From Polymorphobacter_B sp038225475 (GTDB taxonomy: Bacteria > Pseudomonadota > Alphaproteobacteria > Sphingomonadales > Sphingomonadaceae): 64,000 nucleotides of DNA. The translations under genes were made by a program, and so were the position numbers. The stretch lies in contig JBBRRA010000006.1 of assembly GCA_038225475.1 (NCBI GenBank), forward strand, positions 1 through 64,000, in the 5' to 3' direction. Positions 17,466 through 26,809 of this stretch are shown here, one piece after another. The stretch's first letter is position 1, and each line of letters starts with the position of its first letter. The notes under the pieces were generated by a model. The model was not told the DNA's origin. It saw nothing but the letters and a program-made list of their open reading frames with translations, and ran no database searches.

Positions 17466-18356
17466 ATGGCCGAGTTGAACTATAGCCACCTGCGCTATTT
17501 TTGGGCGGTGGCGCGCGATGGCAACCTGACGCGGACCGCGACGCGGCTCAACGTAGCGCAGTCGGCGCTATCAACGCAGATCCGCAAACTCGAGGTTCGC
17601 CTTGGCGTCGATCTGTTCGAACGTCGCGGCAAGGCGCTGCACCTGACCGAGGCGGGTCGGATCGCTCTCGATCATGCTGACGCCATCTTCGCCACCGGGC
17701 AGGATTTACTGGGGACGCTGCATCAGACGGGAGCCGCCCGCAAAGCGGTCCGGATCGGCGCGTTGGCAACCCTGTCGCGCAACTTTCAGATCGGCTTTCT
17801 CCAGCCGCTGCTCCGCCGCACCGATACCGAGATCGTCCTGCGATCGGGCAGCAACGATGAGCTGTTGCGCGGTCTGCAGTCGGTCAACCTCGATGTCGTC
17901 CTGACCAATCAGCCGCCCGACAGTGACGCGCTGACGCCTTTCATCGTCCATAATCTGTCGGCGCAGCACGTCGGCCTGATCGGCGCGCCAGCGCTGCTCG
18001 GCCCGACGCGGCGCATCGCCGACCTCCTCGCCGCGCACCCGCTCATTCTACCGACGCGAGGCAGCAGCGTCCGAACCGGCTTCGACGCGCTTGCCGACCG
18101 TCTCGGCATCCGCCCGCAGATCGCGGCCGAAGTCGACGACATCGCCATGATGCGACTGCTCGTCCGCGAAGGCGTGGCGCTTGCCGTGCTGCCGCCGATT
18201 GCGGTGCAGGACGAGCTTGCGTCGGGGACATTGATCGCGGGCGACGAACTGCCTGGCATCGTCGAAACCTTCTACGCGGTAACGATCGACCGTCGCTTCC
18301 CGAACTTGATCGTTCGCTCTCTGTTGGAAAACGCACGAAGTGCCGATCGTGCATGA
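17466..18356 (+). CDS. LysR family regulator (NhaR-like), probable regulator of dabBA
   Basis: 296 aa from ATG 17466, with GGAGAACG upstream; a TTG at 17463 is also in frame. The N-terminal winged helix is complete (NLTRTATRLNVAQSALSTQIRKLE), and the effector domain covers residues about 90-290 (VRIGALATLSRNFQ...). The start MAELNYSHLRYFWAVARDG is typical of the NhaR-like branch. The divergent position next to dabBA suggests it controls inorganic-carbon uptake, as LysR proteins CcmR/CmpR do in other carbon-concentrating systems. The effector is not known. Confidence 0.88.
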   Translation: MAELNYSHLRYFWAVARDGNLTRTATRLNVAQSALSTQIRKLEVRLGVDLFERRGKALHLTEAGRIALDHADAIFATGQDLLGTLHQTGAARKAVRIGALATLSRNFQIGFLQPLLRRTDTEIVLRSGSNDELLRGLQSVNLDVVLTNQPPDSDALTPFIVHNLSAQHVGLIGAPALLGPTRRIADLLAAHPLILPTRGSSVRTGFDALADRLGIRPQIAAEVDDIAMMRLLVREGVALAVLPPIAVQDELASGTLIAGDELPGIVETFYAVTIDRRFPNLIVRSLLENARSADRA

Positions 18357-18494
18357 ATTGCAGAAGCAGCGGGCGGCAGTGCTCGTGCATCGGCGTTCGG
18401 CAACTATCCGACAGTCGACCTCCGAAAGCAGCTGGGCAGCAGTCGGCCCCTACTCGACCATAGGGCGCTACCGTGAGACGGACTCGATCTGGAC

Positions 18495-19280
18495 TTAGAT
18501 TGGTTCGCCGGTCCACTCCCAATGCCACGGCTCGAAGACGTAGTTGACGAACCCAAAGTGGCCGGAATTGGCAAGCAGCCAACGATACTGCGGCCCGGCA
18601 ACCATTGCCGCGCGGTTAATATCGGCCGACGAATCGGGACTGAACCCTGGCGCAGCCCCGACCCAGAGATCCACCGCCAGCCCCGTCCGGTGAGACGAGC
18701 ACGTGGCGCGGACGATGCCGTTGCAATTGCTGTCGGCGGTGCAGCGGGCGGCGTCGGTGGCGGGATCGCGGAAGCCGGAGAAGATCGTCAGCGACCGCGG
18801 CTCGGCGGCGATCGCCGGGTCGCGTTTTGCCGCCGCCAGCATCGCGCGATAGGCCGCCAACGCGCCCGAGCGGAGCCGAATTATCTTGCGGCCATAGCTC
18901 TCCGCCGGGGCTGCGGTCTCGAGCGTCGCCGGCGGCAGCGGGCAGGCGGCCTTGCCATTGATGTGGACGAATGGCCGCGCGCTTTGCCATCGTGCCTTCA
19001 TCGTGGTGAAGGTCGGCAGGTCGAACGCCCCGGTCGTGGCGAGGCGGCGTTTCCCCTGCCACCGGCCGAGCGCAGCGGCGAAGCCGGGCGTGGCGACGTC
19101 GCACGTCGTGCCGATTTCAGTCGCAATCTTAGGCGCATATATCGCCCAGCCGGTTTCCACTCGCCTAAACGGAGCCCAAGCGAGCGTTGTCAGCGAAGCG
19201 ACGTTGGCCGCCACCGCGCCGGGCGGGGCCGGGGTCAAGCAAGCGCTGGCCAGCGTCGCGAGGATTAGTGTGGGAACCAT
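18495..19280 (-). CDS. VanY-like D-alanyl-D-alanine carboxypeptidase (peptidase M15B)
   Basis: 261 aa. The ATG ending at 19280 has a strong GGAGGGCA ribosome site; an ATG 27 bp upstream does not. The N-terminus is a signal sequence with a possible lipobox (TLASAC). The zinc and catalytic motifs of M15B are present: SGFRDPATDAARC, SSHRTGLAVDLWVG (the SxHxxGxAxD motif) and EPWHWEW near the C-terminus (catalytic Glu and zinc His). It should trim the terminal D-Ala of peptidoglycan pentapeptides in the periplasm. It is divergent from an L,D-transpeptidase gene 50 bp away. Confidence 0.88.
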   Translation of the reverse strand: MVPTLILATLASACLTPAPPGAVAANVASLTTLAWAPFRRVETGWAIYAPKIATEIGTTCDVATPGFAAALGRWQGKRRLATTGAFDLPTFTTMKARWQSARPFVHINGKAACPLPPATLETAAPAESYGRKIIRLRSGALAAYRAMLAAAKRDPAIAAEPRSLTIFSGFRDPATDAARCTADSNCNGIVRATCSSHRTGLAVDLWVGAAPGFSPDSSADINRAAMVAGPQYRWLLANSGHFGFVNYVFEPWHWEWTGEPI

Positions 19281-19330
19281 TGCCCTCCGGGAACCTTGAT
19301 GCGGCATGCTATCACGTTTGGGGTTGGCCG

Positions 19331-20395
19331 ATGTTCCGCGTTGTCATGATCGCTGCGTTGCTATCGAGCGGGGTCGTGCTCGCCGCGCCTGCAGCCCAGC
19401 CCAAGGCGGTTCCCGCCAAGCCAGAGCCTGGCAAGCCGGACGAAGTTAAGCCTAACTCGGTGAAACCCGAACCGACCAAGCCCGATGCCGCCGCACCCGT
19501 CGCGGTCGTCATCCCCGTCGCGATCACGGCCCCCGAACGGCTGCTGATCCGGCTCGAGATCCTCCTAGACCGCGCGCATTTCTCGCCCGGCGTGATCGAC
19601 GGCAAGGACGGCGGCAATCTCAAGTTGGCGATGACCAGCTACGCCACCGCCAACGGGCTTGCCGCCGATGCCACGCCCGCGGCGATCACCGACAAGCTGG
19701 TTGCTGCCGACAATGCATTGACCGTGACGCGCTACACGATCACCGACGCCGACGTTGCCGGGCCGTTCCTCGAGAAATTGCCGACCGATTTTGCCGAACT
19801 GGCGAGACTCGACTCGCCCGCTTACTCCGGCCCGGTTGAGGAATTGGCTGAACGTTTCCACATGGACGACGCGCTGCTTAAGGCGCTCAACCCGGGGGCC
19901 AATTTCACCAAAGCCGGGACCGAGATTACCGTCGCCGCCGTTGGCAAGACCAAGCTCGCCACGGTGACACGGATCGAAGTCGATAAGACCCAGCAGGCGG
20001 TCAAGGCATTCGGCGCGGGTGGCAAGCTGCTGGCGATCTACCCCGCCACCGTTGGCAGCCAGGAACGCCCCGCGCCCCAAGGGACATACAGGGTCCGCAC
20101 CGTCGCGGCCCAGGCGACCTATACCTTCGACCCCAAGCGTCTGACGTTTGGCAATCCTGGTCTGGGCAAGTTGACGATCAAGCCCGGGCCGAACAATCCG
20201 GTCGGGACGACGTGGATCGCGTTGACCAAGCCGACCTACGGCATCCACGGCTCCCCGGACCCGCGCTTGATCGGCAAGCGCGCCAGCCATGGCTGCATCC
20301 GCCTGACCAACTGGGATGTCGAGCAGCTCGCGGCGGCGGTCAAGGCAGGGGCGGTCGTACAGTTTGTTGGGGCTGAACAAAAAGCGAAGACGTAG
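19331..20395 (+). CDS. L,D-transpeptidase (YkuD domain)
   Basis: 354 aa from ATG 19331, which begins a signal peptide (MFRVVMIAALLSSGVVLA). A Pro/Lys-rich linker covers residues 24-55. The middle has a peptidoglycan-binding-like helical part (LDRAHFSPGVIDGKDGGN). The YkuD domain ends the protein, with His at about 306 (YGIHGSPDP) and the catalytic block ASHGCIRLTN near 318-327 that carries the nucleophilic Cys. It crosslinks peptidoglycan stems 3-3 or attaches proteins to them. With the divergent VanY-like carboxypeptidase, which makes tetrapeptide substrates, it forms a plausible cell-wall pair. Confidence 0.9.
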   Translation: MFRVVMIAALLSSGVVLAAPAAQPKAVPAKPEPGKPDEVKPNSVKPEPTKPDAAAPVAVVIPVAITAPERLLIRLEILLDRAHFSPGVIDGKDGGNLKLAMTSYATANGLAADATPAAITDKLVAADNALTVTRYTITDADVAGPFLEKLPTDFAELARLDSPAYSGPVEELAERFHMDDALLKALNPGANFTKAGTEITVAAVGKTKLATVTRIEVDKTQQAVKAFGAGGKLLAIYPATVGSQERPAPQGTYRVRTVAAQATYTFDPKRLTFGNPGLGKLTIKPGPNNPVGTTWIALTKPTYGIHGSPDPRLIGKRASHGCIRLTNWDVEQLAAAVKAGAVVQFVGAEQKAKT

Positions 20396-20504
20396 CGGTC
20401 CAGTCTGCACCCCATTGTGTCGCGACCGCAGCTGTTCGATCGGGGGACCAATTAAGCAGGCGGTAAGCTTCCGATACCCCACCGGCAACTCAGGTCCGAC
20501 GCGG

Positions 20505-22568
20505 TTAGAAATGGACCGTTGCCGAGAGGCGAAGCTGGCGTGGCTCAATAGGTTTAAGATGCCGGTCATTGACGCCGTCGATCGGTTCGCCAGCTAAGCG
20601 CGATGCGTAGTAATATTCGATCTCATAGTCGCGCGAGTCGAGCGCATTTATCAGGTCAGCGGCAAGCTCGATCCGCCCGAAGTCGAAGCCGACCCGCGCA
20701 TTGACCACGGTCAGCGGGCGGGCGCGGACGCTGTTGTCCTCGATAATCGGGTATGGCCCGAAGTGGCGCAGTCGGATCGCCGCCGACGCCCGCCCGTAGT
20801 GGCCGACGACGCCCGCCGAAATCACACTTTCGAGCGCGTTGGCGATATAATCCTGCCCCGGCGGGAGGTCGGTCGAGCGAGCGTATGACCGGGTATATTG
20901 CAGATCCGCGGTGAGCCAGTCGGCCGGCTTATAGAATGCGCCAAGCTCGTAGCCTTTACGCTTCGACGGCCCGACGGGGCTCGTCTCGCCTTGATCGCCA
21001 GCGTATTGCAGCTCGGAGTTGAGGTTGAGGAACCAGTAGGTCGCGGTCAGCGTGAACCCATGCGACGGTCGGGTACGAATCCCAAATTCGTACCCGCGCG
21101 CCTTCACTAGGGCATCGACCGGGCCCTGGGCGCTGCCATCCTTCGGACTGACGGTGATCGTCGTGCCACGGCCGTCGTTCGAGTGAAAGCCTTCGCCGTA
21201 GTTTGCGTAGACCTCGACCTGCTCGATCGGGGTATAGGCGATGGCGACCTTCGGGCTGACGATGCCCGCTGTCGCATGCCCCGAGTTCGCCGCGATGCTC
21301 GATCGGACCTGAAACGCATACTCGTCGCCGCGCAGCCCGAGGATGACACGAACCCCGCGCAGCGGATGGATCGTTGCCTCGGCGAACGCACCAATCGACT
21401 CCTCGTCAACCCGGTCCTGCCGAACACTCGTGCGGATCTGGCCAAATTCTGTGCGGTAAAGCCCAACTGGCGCGATCAGGTCATTGCGCGTTTCGGCTCC
21501 GATCAGCAGTTCGACCGGCACACCGAGTGTGAAGGCGAACCGCTTGTCGACCTTACCGCCGAGCACGAAGCGACTGTCGCGCTGCTCGAATTCGTCGCCG
21601 TGGACCGGATCGTCGAGAAAATAGGTGAAGTTCGAGATCAATTTGAACTTATAATAATGGGCGTAAGCCAGCGCGGTGATCGGCGTCGTTCCATCCTGTG
21701 CCCAGTTGATTGACGCACCGATCCGCGTTGTCGTGCCGCCAAGATACGGGTCGAGATAACCGAGGCGCCCGATCAAGCCGGAGTCGATCGCGCGCTCGGG
21801 AACCTGTTCGGCCGAACGAAAGTCGACGTGGTAGGCGTCGAAACTCGCACGTAGGAGCCCACCGCCAACCGGTCCGGTCCACTTCGTCAGAATGTTGAAT
21901 GCTTTGACGTTGCCTGGGATTTCATACGGGCCGTTGTCGTAGCGAAACTCGCCGCCAAGAAAGAGGTCGCCGACGCCGAATTTGCCTGAGCCTCCGGCGA
22001 GCAGGCGAAGGTAGTCGCCGTCAATGCTGCCGGTGCCAGTGACGAAGGGGGCCGCAGTGTCGATCGTCTTGAATTTGGCTGATCCGGCGGTAAGGAAGTC
22101 GCCGACGTCGGCGCGGTACGGCCCCTTGGTATAATCGATGGAATCGACGAACTCGGGGATGATAAAGTTGATGTCTGTGAAGCCCTGACCATGGGCGTGC
22201 GTCCGCACATTGATCGGCACGCCGTCAATAAACTGGGCAAAGTCGGTGCCGTGATCGAGGTTGAACCCGCGTAGAAAATATTGGTTGGCCTTGCCGCCGC
22301 CCGAATGCTGGGTGGCAATGAAACCGGGAATGACTTCAAGCAGTTCACCAATGCGCTGGATCGGCCGGTTCTCAAGGTCAATCTTGCCGATTGTTCCTTC
22401 AGAAGACGATTCGGCGATGCCGATCAGGTTTGCCGCGCGCCCGGTGACAATGATCTCAGGCCCCGACGTCGCAGCGGCATCGACCGGCACCGCATCGGCG
22501 GGAACTTCGGCGCGGGCAGCGGTGGCGACGAGCGTCGTCCCGAGTAGCATCGCGCAAAGCCAAAACAT
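20505..22568 (-). CDS. TonB-dependent outer membrane receptor, possibly for nickel or another metal chelate
   Basis: 687 aa from the ATG ending at 22568, with GGAAGAG before it; it begins a signal peptide (MFWLCAMLLGTTLVATAARA). A TonB box-like EIIVTGR is followed by the plug domain (IGELLEVIPGFIATQHSGGGKANQYFLRG) and a 22-strand barrel ending in Phe (LRLSATVHF). His-containing plug segments such as VRTHAHGQGFTD stand out. The divergent neighbour is a decayed nikR, whose product represses nickel uptake genes, so nickel is the best guess for the ligand. The sequence does not prove it. Confidence 0.85.
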   Translation of the reverse strand: MFWLCAMLLGTTLVATAARAEVPADAVPVDAAATSGPEIIVTGRAANLIGIAESSSEGTIGKIDLENRPIQRIGELLEVIPGFIATQHSGGGKANQYFLRGFNLDHGTDFAQFIDGVPINVRTHAHGQGFTDINFIIPEFVDSIDYTKGPYRADVGDFLTAGSAKFKTIDTAAPFVTGTGSIDGDYLRLLAGGSGKFGVGDLFLGGEFRYDNGPYEIPGNVKAFNILTKWTGPVGGGLLRASFDAYHVDFRSAEQVPERAIDSGLIGRLGYLDPYLGGTTTRIGASINWAQDGTTPITALAYAHYYKFKLISNFTYFLDDPVHGDEFEQRDSRFVLGGKVDKRFAFTLGVPVELLIGAETRNDLIAPVGLYRTEFGQIRTSVRQDRVDEESIGAFAEATIHPLRGVRVILGLRGDEYAFQVRSSIAANSGHATAGIVSPKVAIAYTPIEQVEVYANYGEGFHSNDGRGTTITVSPKDGSAQGPVDALVKARGYEFGIRTRPSHGFTLTATYWFLNLNSELQYAGDQGETSPVGPSKRKGYELGAFYKPADWLTADLQYTRSYARSTDLPPGQDYIANALESVISAGVVGHYGRASAAIRLRHFGPYPIIEDNSVRARPLTVVNARVGFDFGRIELAADLINALDSRDYEIEYYYASRLAGEPIDGVNDRHLKPIEPRQLRLSATVHF

Positions 22569-22627
22569 CGTCACTCTTCCGCTAGGAAGCAGACGAACGA
22601 TCTGCTCACGACTGATACGACGATCGT

Positions 22628-22902
22628 GTGGCAAAGGATGCTGTCGCCAACCGCAGCTATGTCTACGACCATCATCTACCGATGCTCGTCCGCCCCTGAC
22701 CGAACTCCAGCACGCGCACCACGACATCGTCGTTGTGACCACCCACGTTCATCTCGACCATGACAACTTCCGCGAGTAGCCGATGCCTAAGGGGCCGGTC
22801 GCGGCGGCACGCGCGCCCGCCGACGGCATCGAAGCGATCGGCGGAGGGCGATACACGCCGCTCAATGCGCCGGGCAGCGCCTGCAACGGGCATAGCCACC
22901 CG
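22628..22902 (+). pseudogene. nikR: Nickel-responsive regulator NikR, degraded
   Basis: Three pieces of the NikR C-terminal metal domain survive. SYVYDHHLPMLV reads in one frame up to a stop at 22697. After a shift of frame, LTELQHAHHDIVVVTTHVHLDHDN continues (quoted in pieces; QH.HHD and HVHLDHDN are the nickel-ligand blocks), where the essential Cys of the family's NCLEV is replaced by FRE and then TAG at 22777-22779. The same frame goes on with KGPVAAARAPADGIEAI, the usual C-terminal helix. The N-terminal ribbon-helix-helix is absent. The gene is therefore dead by frameshift, stop and truncation. It lies divergent from a TonB receptor 60 bp away. Confidence 0.75.
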
Positions 22903-23081
22903 TTGGAAGTTCGAACGTCGCGAGCGGCTCCCGGATTGATCGCTGCGGCCGCGGCTGCGCTCTCGGAAGAGAGAAGCCAAACAGCATTCCGGGCTTTCTC
23001 GACAACTTGACCAACGGGTTCAACAAGAGCATCGGTCAGGTCAGTCCGATTGGTCTCTATTTTGAGCGAATGGGACAAAGC

Positions 23082-24119
23082 ATGGCTTGGCAGCACATCC
23101 GTATTTCTCGCTTTGGCGGCCCCGACGTTCTTGAACTCGTTACTGAACAGGACCTACCACAACCTGGTCCCGGAAATGTTCGCATCAAAGTGCTGGCTGC
23201 CGGTACGGGCTTTACCGATACATTCATCCGCGCAGGCCGGTACCCAGATTTTAAAGGCCCCCTACCGTTTACGCCAGGCTACGATCTGGTCGGCGAAGTT
23301 GAAGCGGTGGGCGCGGGCGTGACAACCCTGGCGGTTGGCCAGCGCGTCGCGGATTTGTGTGTCGTCGGCGGCTACACGCAATATGCCATCCGCCCAGCCG
23401 CTGCGCTGGTTGCAATACCTAGCGGGCTCGATCCGGCGGAGGCGGTTTGCATACCGCTCGCCTACACCACCGCCTACCAAATGCTGACGCGCTTCATGAC
23501 GCTGAAACAGGGTAATACAATTCTGGTGATCGGCGCTTCAGGCTCCGTTGGCACCGCGATGCTCGATCTAGCGCGCGGCATGGGCTTGAGCGCGATCGGT
23601 ACGTGCTCGGCACGCAACATGGCTTTGGTCGAAAGCTACGGCGCGACGGCAATCGACTATCATACGAGCGATTTCGTGGCGCGGGTGCGCCACATCGCCC
23701 ATGGCAAGGGCGGCGACGCCGGTGTCGATGCGGCGTTCGACGCCATCGGCGGCGCGCATTTCAGTCGTTCCTTTGCGGCGCTTGCCAAAGCCGGTTTGCT
23801 TGTCGGCTATGGGTCGCAGACGATGGCCTTGGGCGACGAAGGGGTGATGGCCGCTGGCGTTGGACTCGTGAGGCTAAAAGCTTGGGCGCTATTCAGCCGG
23901 TTTCTCGAAGGCCGCAGTGCAGCCTGGTACAGCATAACCGAGCGCCGCAAAGCGCATCCAATCGAGTTTGCGGAAGATATGATCGCTCTTTTCGCCATGC
24001 TTAAGACCGGCGCGATCCATCCAGTGGTTATAGACAGGCGCCCCTTGAGTGCCGCTGCTGATGTTCACCGCCGGATCGAGACAGGAGGTCTGGGTGGCAA
24101 GGTCGTGCTGATACCGTAG
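23082..24119 (+). CDS. Zinc-independent medium-chain dehydrogenase/quinone oxidoreductase-like protein
   Basis: 345 aa from ATG 23082 (MAWQHIRISRFGGPDVLEL); an ATG at 23070 is also possible. The N-terminal GroES-like domain (PGPGNVRIKVLAAGTGFTD, then PFTPGYDLVGEVEAVG) is followed by the NADPH-binding Rossmann fold with ILVIGASGSVGTAMLDLARGMG. The zinc ligands of alcohol dehydrogenases are absent, as in quinone reductases and enoyl reductases. The substrate is unknown. The gene follows the nikR pseudogene on the same strand and is probably expressed on its own. Confidence 0.85.
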   Translation: MAWQHIRISRFGGPDVLELVTEQDLPQPGPGNVRIKVLAAGTGFTDTFIRAGRYPDFKGPLPFTPGYDLVGEVEAVGAGVTTLAVGQRVADLCVVGGYTQYAIRPAAALVAIPSGLDPAEAVCIPLAYTTAYQMLTRFMTLKQGNTILVIGASGSVGTAMLDLARGMGLSAIGTCSARNMALVESYGATAIDYHTSDFVARVRHIAHGKGGDAGVDAAFDAIGGAHFSRSFAALAKAGLLVGYGSQTMALGDEGVMAAGVGLVRLKAWALFSRFLEGRSAAWYSITERRKAHPIEFAEDMIALFAMLKTGAIHPVVIDRRPLSAAADVHRRIETGGLGGKVVLIP

Positions 24120-24226
24120 AACCTTCGGTGCTCGAGCTATTAGCGGCGGCAAACGACATGCGGCCGCCGTTCAGAGATCCACCGACGGCCGACCGATATT
24201 GCGATCACTGTTGACCCCTTGCGCGG

Positions 24227-25918
24227 TCACAATGATTGAGTCGCGGTGCCGGCAACGACGTACCAAGTGACGAACAGGCCGCAGAGCAGCCCGCCAGGAA
24301 TGGCGCTGCCGGTGCGTTTCCAAGTGAACGTTCCGATCGAGGCTATGATGGCGAGGAGCGGAACGAACTGGATGGCGATCACAGTCGTCAGGGGGTCGAA
24401 CGCCGTCGGCAATTGGCCAGTGGCGAAGAAGAGGCCATAATCAACGACTAATAGCAGCGCGAAGCCCGACGCCAGCGCCAGTTTCGCAGCGCCATAGCGC
24501 AATAGCCAGCCGTCGCTCGCGACCGCCATCCGACCGAGGGCATCCAGCGCCACCACCTGACAGAGGGTGATGGGGACGAGATAGACAAGCGCGACGCGGA
24601 GCTGCTGCGGACTGAGTGGCTTGAGCGCAACCACCCAGAAGCGGAAATCTATCGTGAACCACGACGCCATCGCCAGCAGCACACCATAGCCCACCGCCGC
24701 CGTCGCGAAAGCCAGCACTCCCGCCAGGATCCAATGCGGAGCATCGTGCGACGATGCCGACGGCCCAAACCGCGACAGAAGCAGGGTGAGTCCGGCGTTG
24801 ATTAACGCCCAGACCGTGACCTGTGTCGTCACCGTCTGCGGTAGCAGTGACGACGGCAGCAGCGCCGTCGTCACGAAACCAAACGCCGGGAAGAAAGTAA
24901 TTGCGGGCAGCAGCGCATAAATCGCGAACTTGCACCACCAGCGGCCATCGCGGTTCGATACGGCCGTCGATGGGGCGCGGCGCAGCGGGCTGAAGGCTGG
25001 CAAAGCTAGTAAAAGGTCGAAAGTGCCGACAAGAAGCGCGAACCAGCCGATCAACGCAACGCCTGTGGCCACTTCTTTGCCGAACCAAATCTGATCGTCG
25101 ACCGGTAGCTGCGTTCCACCCTGCAAGGTGCGGGCGAACCAGTCGAGCGCATCGCCGATCGCGGCATGGCTGATATGGTCACCGGGGTGCGTGGTGACCG
25201 GCTGTGTCAGCCGCCGCGCGGTGCCGTTGGCGATGCTGCCGTAAATCTGGCCCGGAACAATCACCTGTGTCCCAAACACCGCCTGCAATTTGACGCTGCC
25301 TGACACATCCTGCGCTCGGTCGGTGCCCCACATTACCTTCGCGAACTCGTCGTAGCGGCTGAACACGAGCGCGAGGTTGCGCGGCCACCCCGCCGTGCCG
25401 TCGGCGGCGAACGGCTTGCCGGTTGATGAACCTTCGAGGACTATGGCGCGATAGGCGTCCGGCATGGCAGCGGCTGCAGCGAGCACCGTCCAGCCGCCCA
25501 TGCTATGGCCCTCCAGCCCGATATTGCGCTTGTCCACCATCGGAAGCCCACGCAGATAAGCCAGCCCGGCCGGACCACCGAAACCTTCGGAAAATGCCGC
25601 CCCGCCCGAATAGCCATGACCCGTCTGATCCAACGCCAAGACGACATAGCCACGCCGAGCGAATTCGATGGCAAAGCCGTCCTGCGTTTCGCGGCTGTTG
25701 ATATAGCCATGAACAGCAAGGATTCCCGGCGCCGGCGTCGCTGTCGTGGCGTTGTGCGGCACATAGAGAAGCGCGCTCATGACCGTACCGCTGGACGAGC
25801 GGAAGCGGACGTCGTTTACCACGATGCCGCCCGCAGTCTGGACGCGGTTAGCGGCCCACGATCCGCCTAAGGCAAACAAAAGTCCCAGCAGGAACAGCCA
25901 CCACCCTTTGCGCATCAT
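24227..25918 (-). CDS. Alpha/beta hydrolase fused to a polytopic membrane domain
   Basis: 563 aa from the ATG ending at 25918 (GTGGAGAGCA upstream). A membrane segment (WWLFLLGLLFALGGSWA) comes first. An extracytoplasmic alpha/beta hydrolase follows to about residue 270, with ILAVHGYINSRE, the nucleophile elbow GLEGHSMGGW and the late His block THPGDHISH. The remaining 290 residues contain about eight hydrophobic helices (for example IGWFALLVGTFDLLLALPAF) with no known transport motif. The enzyme is probably an esterase or lipase held at the membrane. The long open frame upstream of 25918 is not needed. Confidence 0.75.
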   Translation of the reverse strand: MMRKGWWLFLLGLLFALGGSWAANRVQTAGGIVVNDVRFRSSSGTVMSALLYVPHNATTATPAPGILAVHGYINSRETQDGFAIEFARRGYVVLALDQTGHGYSGGAAFSEGFGGPAGLAYLRGLPMVDKRNIGLEGHSMGGWTVLAAAAAMPDAYRAIVLEGSSTGKPFAADGTAGWPRNLALVFSRYDEFAKVMWGTDRAQDVSGSVKLQAVFGTQVIVPGQIYGSIANGTARRLTQPVTTHPGDHISHAAIGDALDWFARTLQGGTQLPVDDQIWFGKEVATGVALIGWFALLVGTFDLLLALPAFSPLRRAPSTAVSNRDGRWWCKFAIYALLPAITFFPAFGFVTTALLPSSLLPQTVTTQVTVWALINAGLTLLLSRFGPSASSHDAPHWILAGVLAFATAAVGYGVLLAMASWFTIDFRFWVVALKPLSPQQLRVALVYLVPITLCQVVALDALGRMAVASDGWLLRYGAAKLALASGFALLLVVDYGLFFATGQLPTAFDPLTTVIAIQFVPLLAIIASIGTFTWKRTGSAIPGGLLCGLFVTWYVVAGTATQSL

Positions 25919-26167
25919 TGCTCTCCACAGTCCAAGGCAAGCTTGATAAACAGGAGGATAAGACGCAAGCGGCTTTACCGGGGGAATAACCCGGAGCGTT
26001 GCCCAGGCTTCGGAACTCGCTTCCCCGCCTGAGTATATTGAGTTCGCCTTGTCGCCGCTTGATCTCGGTCGCCAGCGTCGTAGGCGACCGGTCACATGCC
26101 TTGAAATCGCCCTTCCCGGCTCACAGTGACGGCCGACATGCGTTCGCCCGCCACAGTCGTACCGAAG

Positions 26168-26791
26168 TCACGATTTAAGCCCGTCGGTCAGCATCGCGTT
26201 GGCAATTGCGGCCACATCGGCTGCCGCGACATCCTGCGCCCAGACCCCGTAGCGCAGCCCGAGAAAGACGTTCATCCCGACGATTGCCCAAGCGTGAACT
26301 TCCCCGACATCACTGCGGATCTCACCCCGACCGGCGGCCGACGTCAGGCTCGTGACATATCCCGCGACCGTCTCCTCATAGTGCGCGCGCCAGCTGGCCG
26401 GATCGACGAACTCGGCTTCGTCGAGAATGCGGTAAATTTCTTTATGCTCGCGGACGAACTCAAGAAAAGCGGTGAGGCCAAGCCGCTCGCCGGTCAGCCG
26501 GTCGGGTGCGTCGAGAATATGCGGCCGCACCGTCGTTCGGACCTGTGCCGACATGTCCTTGACCAGCGCACGGAACACCGACTCCTTCGAGTCGAAATAC
26601 GTATAGAAGGTTCCGAGTGCGACGCCGGCGCGCGCGGTGATTCGAGCGATCGACGCATCGTGAAAGCCGCGCTCGCCGAACTCTGACGCTGCCGCATCGA
26701 GCATCGCCCGCAGCGTCCGCCGGCCGCGATCGGTCCGCGGTACCTTGTCATCGACTGTTGCCGGGACGCCACGCTCGCTCGCCACTCGCAT
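26168..26791 (-). CDS. TetR family transcriptional repressor
   Basis: 207 aa. A classic TetR N-terminal helix-turn-helix is visible (RTLRAMLDAAASEFGERGF, ASIARITARAGVALGTFYTYF, SKESVFRALV). The C-terminal ligand domain has no assigned effector. It is divergent from a TonB receptor gene with a 96-bp gap that contains a candidate palindrome 19 bp from its start, so it probably represses itself and the receptor. Confidence 0.88.
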   Translation of the reverse strand: MRVASERGVPATVDDKVPRTDRGRRTLRAMLDAAASEFGERGFHDASIARITARAGVALGTFYTYFDSKESVFRALVKDMSAQVRTTVRPHILDAPDRLTGERLGLTAFLEFVREHKEIYRILDEAEFVDPASWRAHYEETVAGYVTSLTSAAGRGEIRSDVGEVHAWAIVGMNVFLGLRYGVWAQDVAAADVAAIANAMLTDGLKS

Positions 26792-26809
26792 TCTCCCAAA
26801 GCATCAAGT

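Noticed and set aside
26596..26603. ATACGTAT inside the tetR gene
   Set aside because: The 8-bp core matches the LacI-type operator, but it lies in the codons of the conserved FYTYF motif, lacks the TTCA extension and is not in a promoter region.
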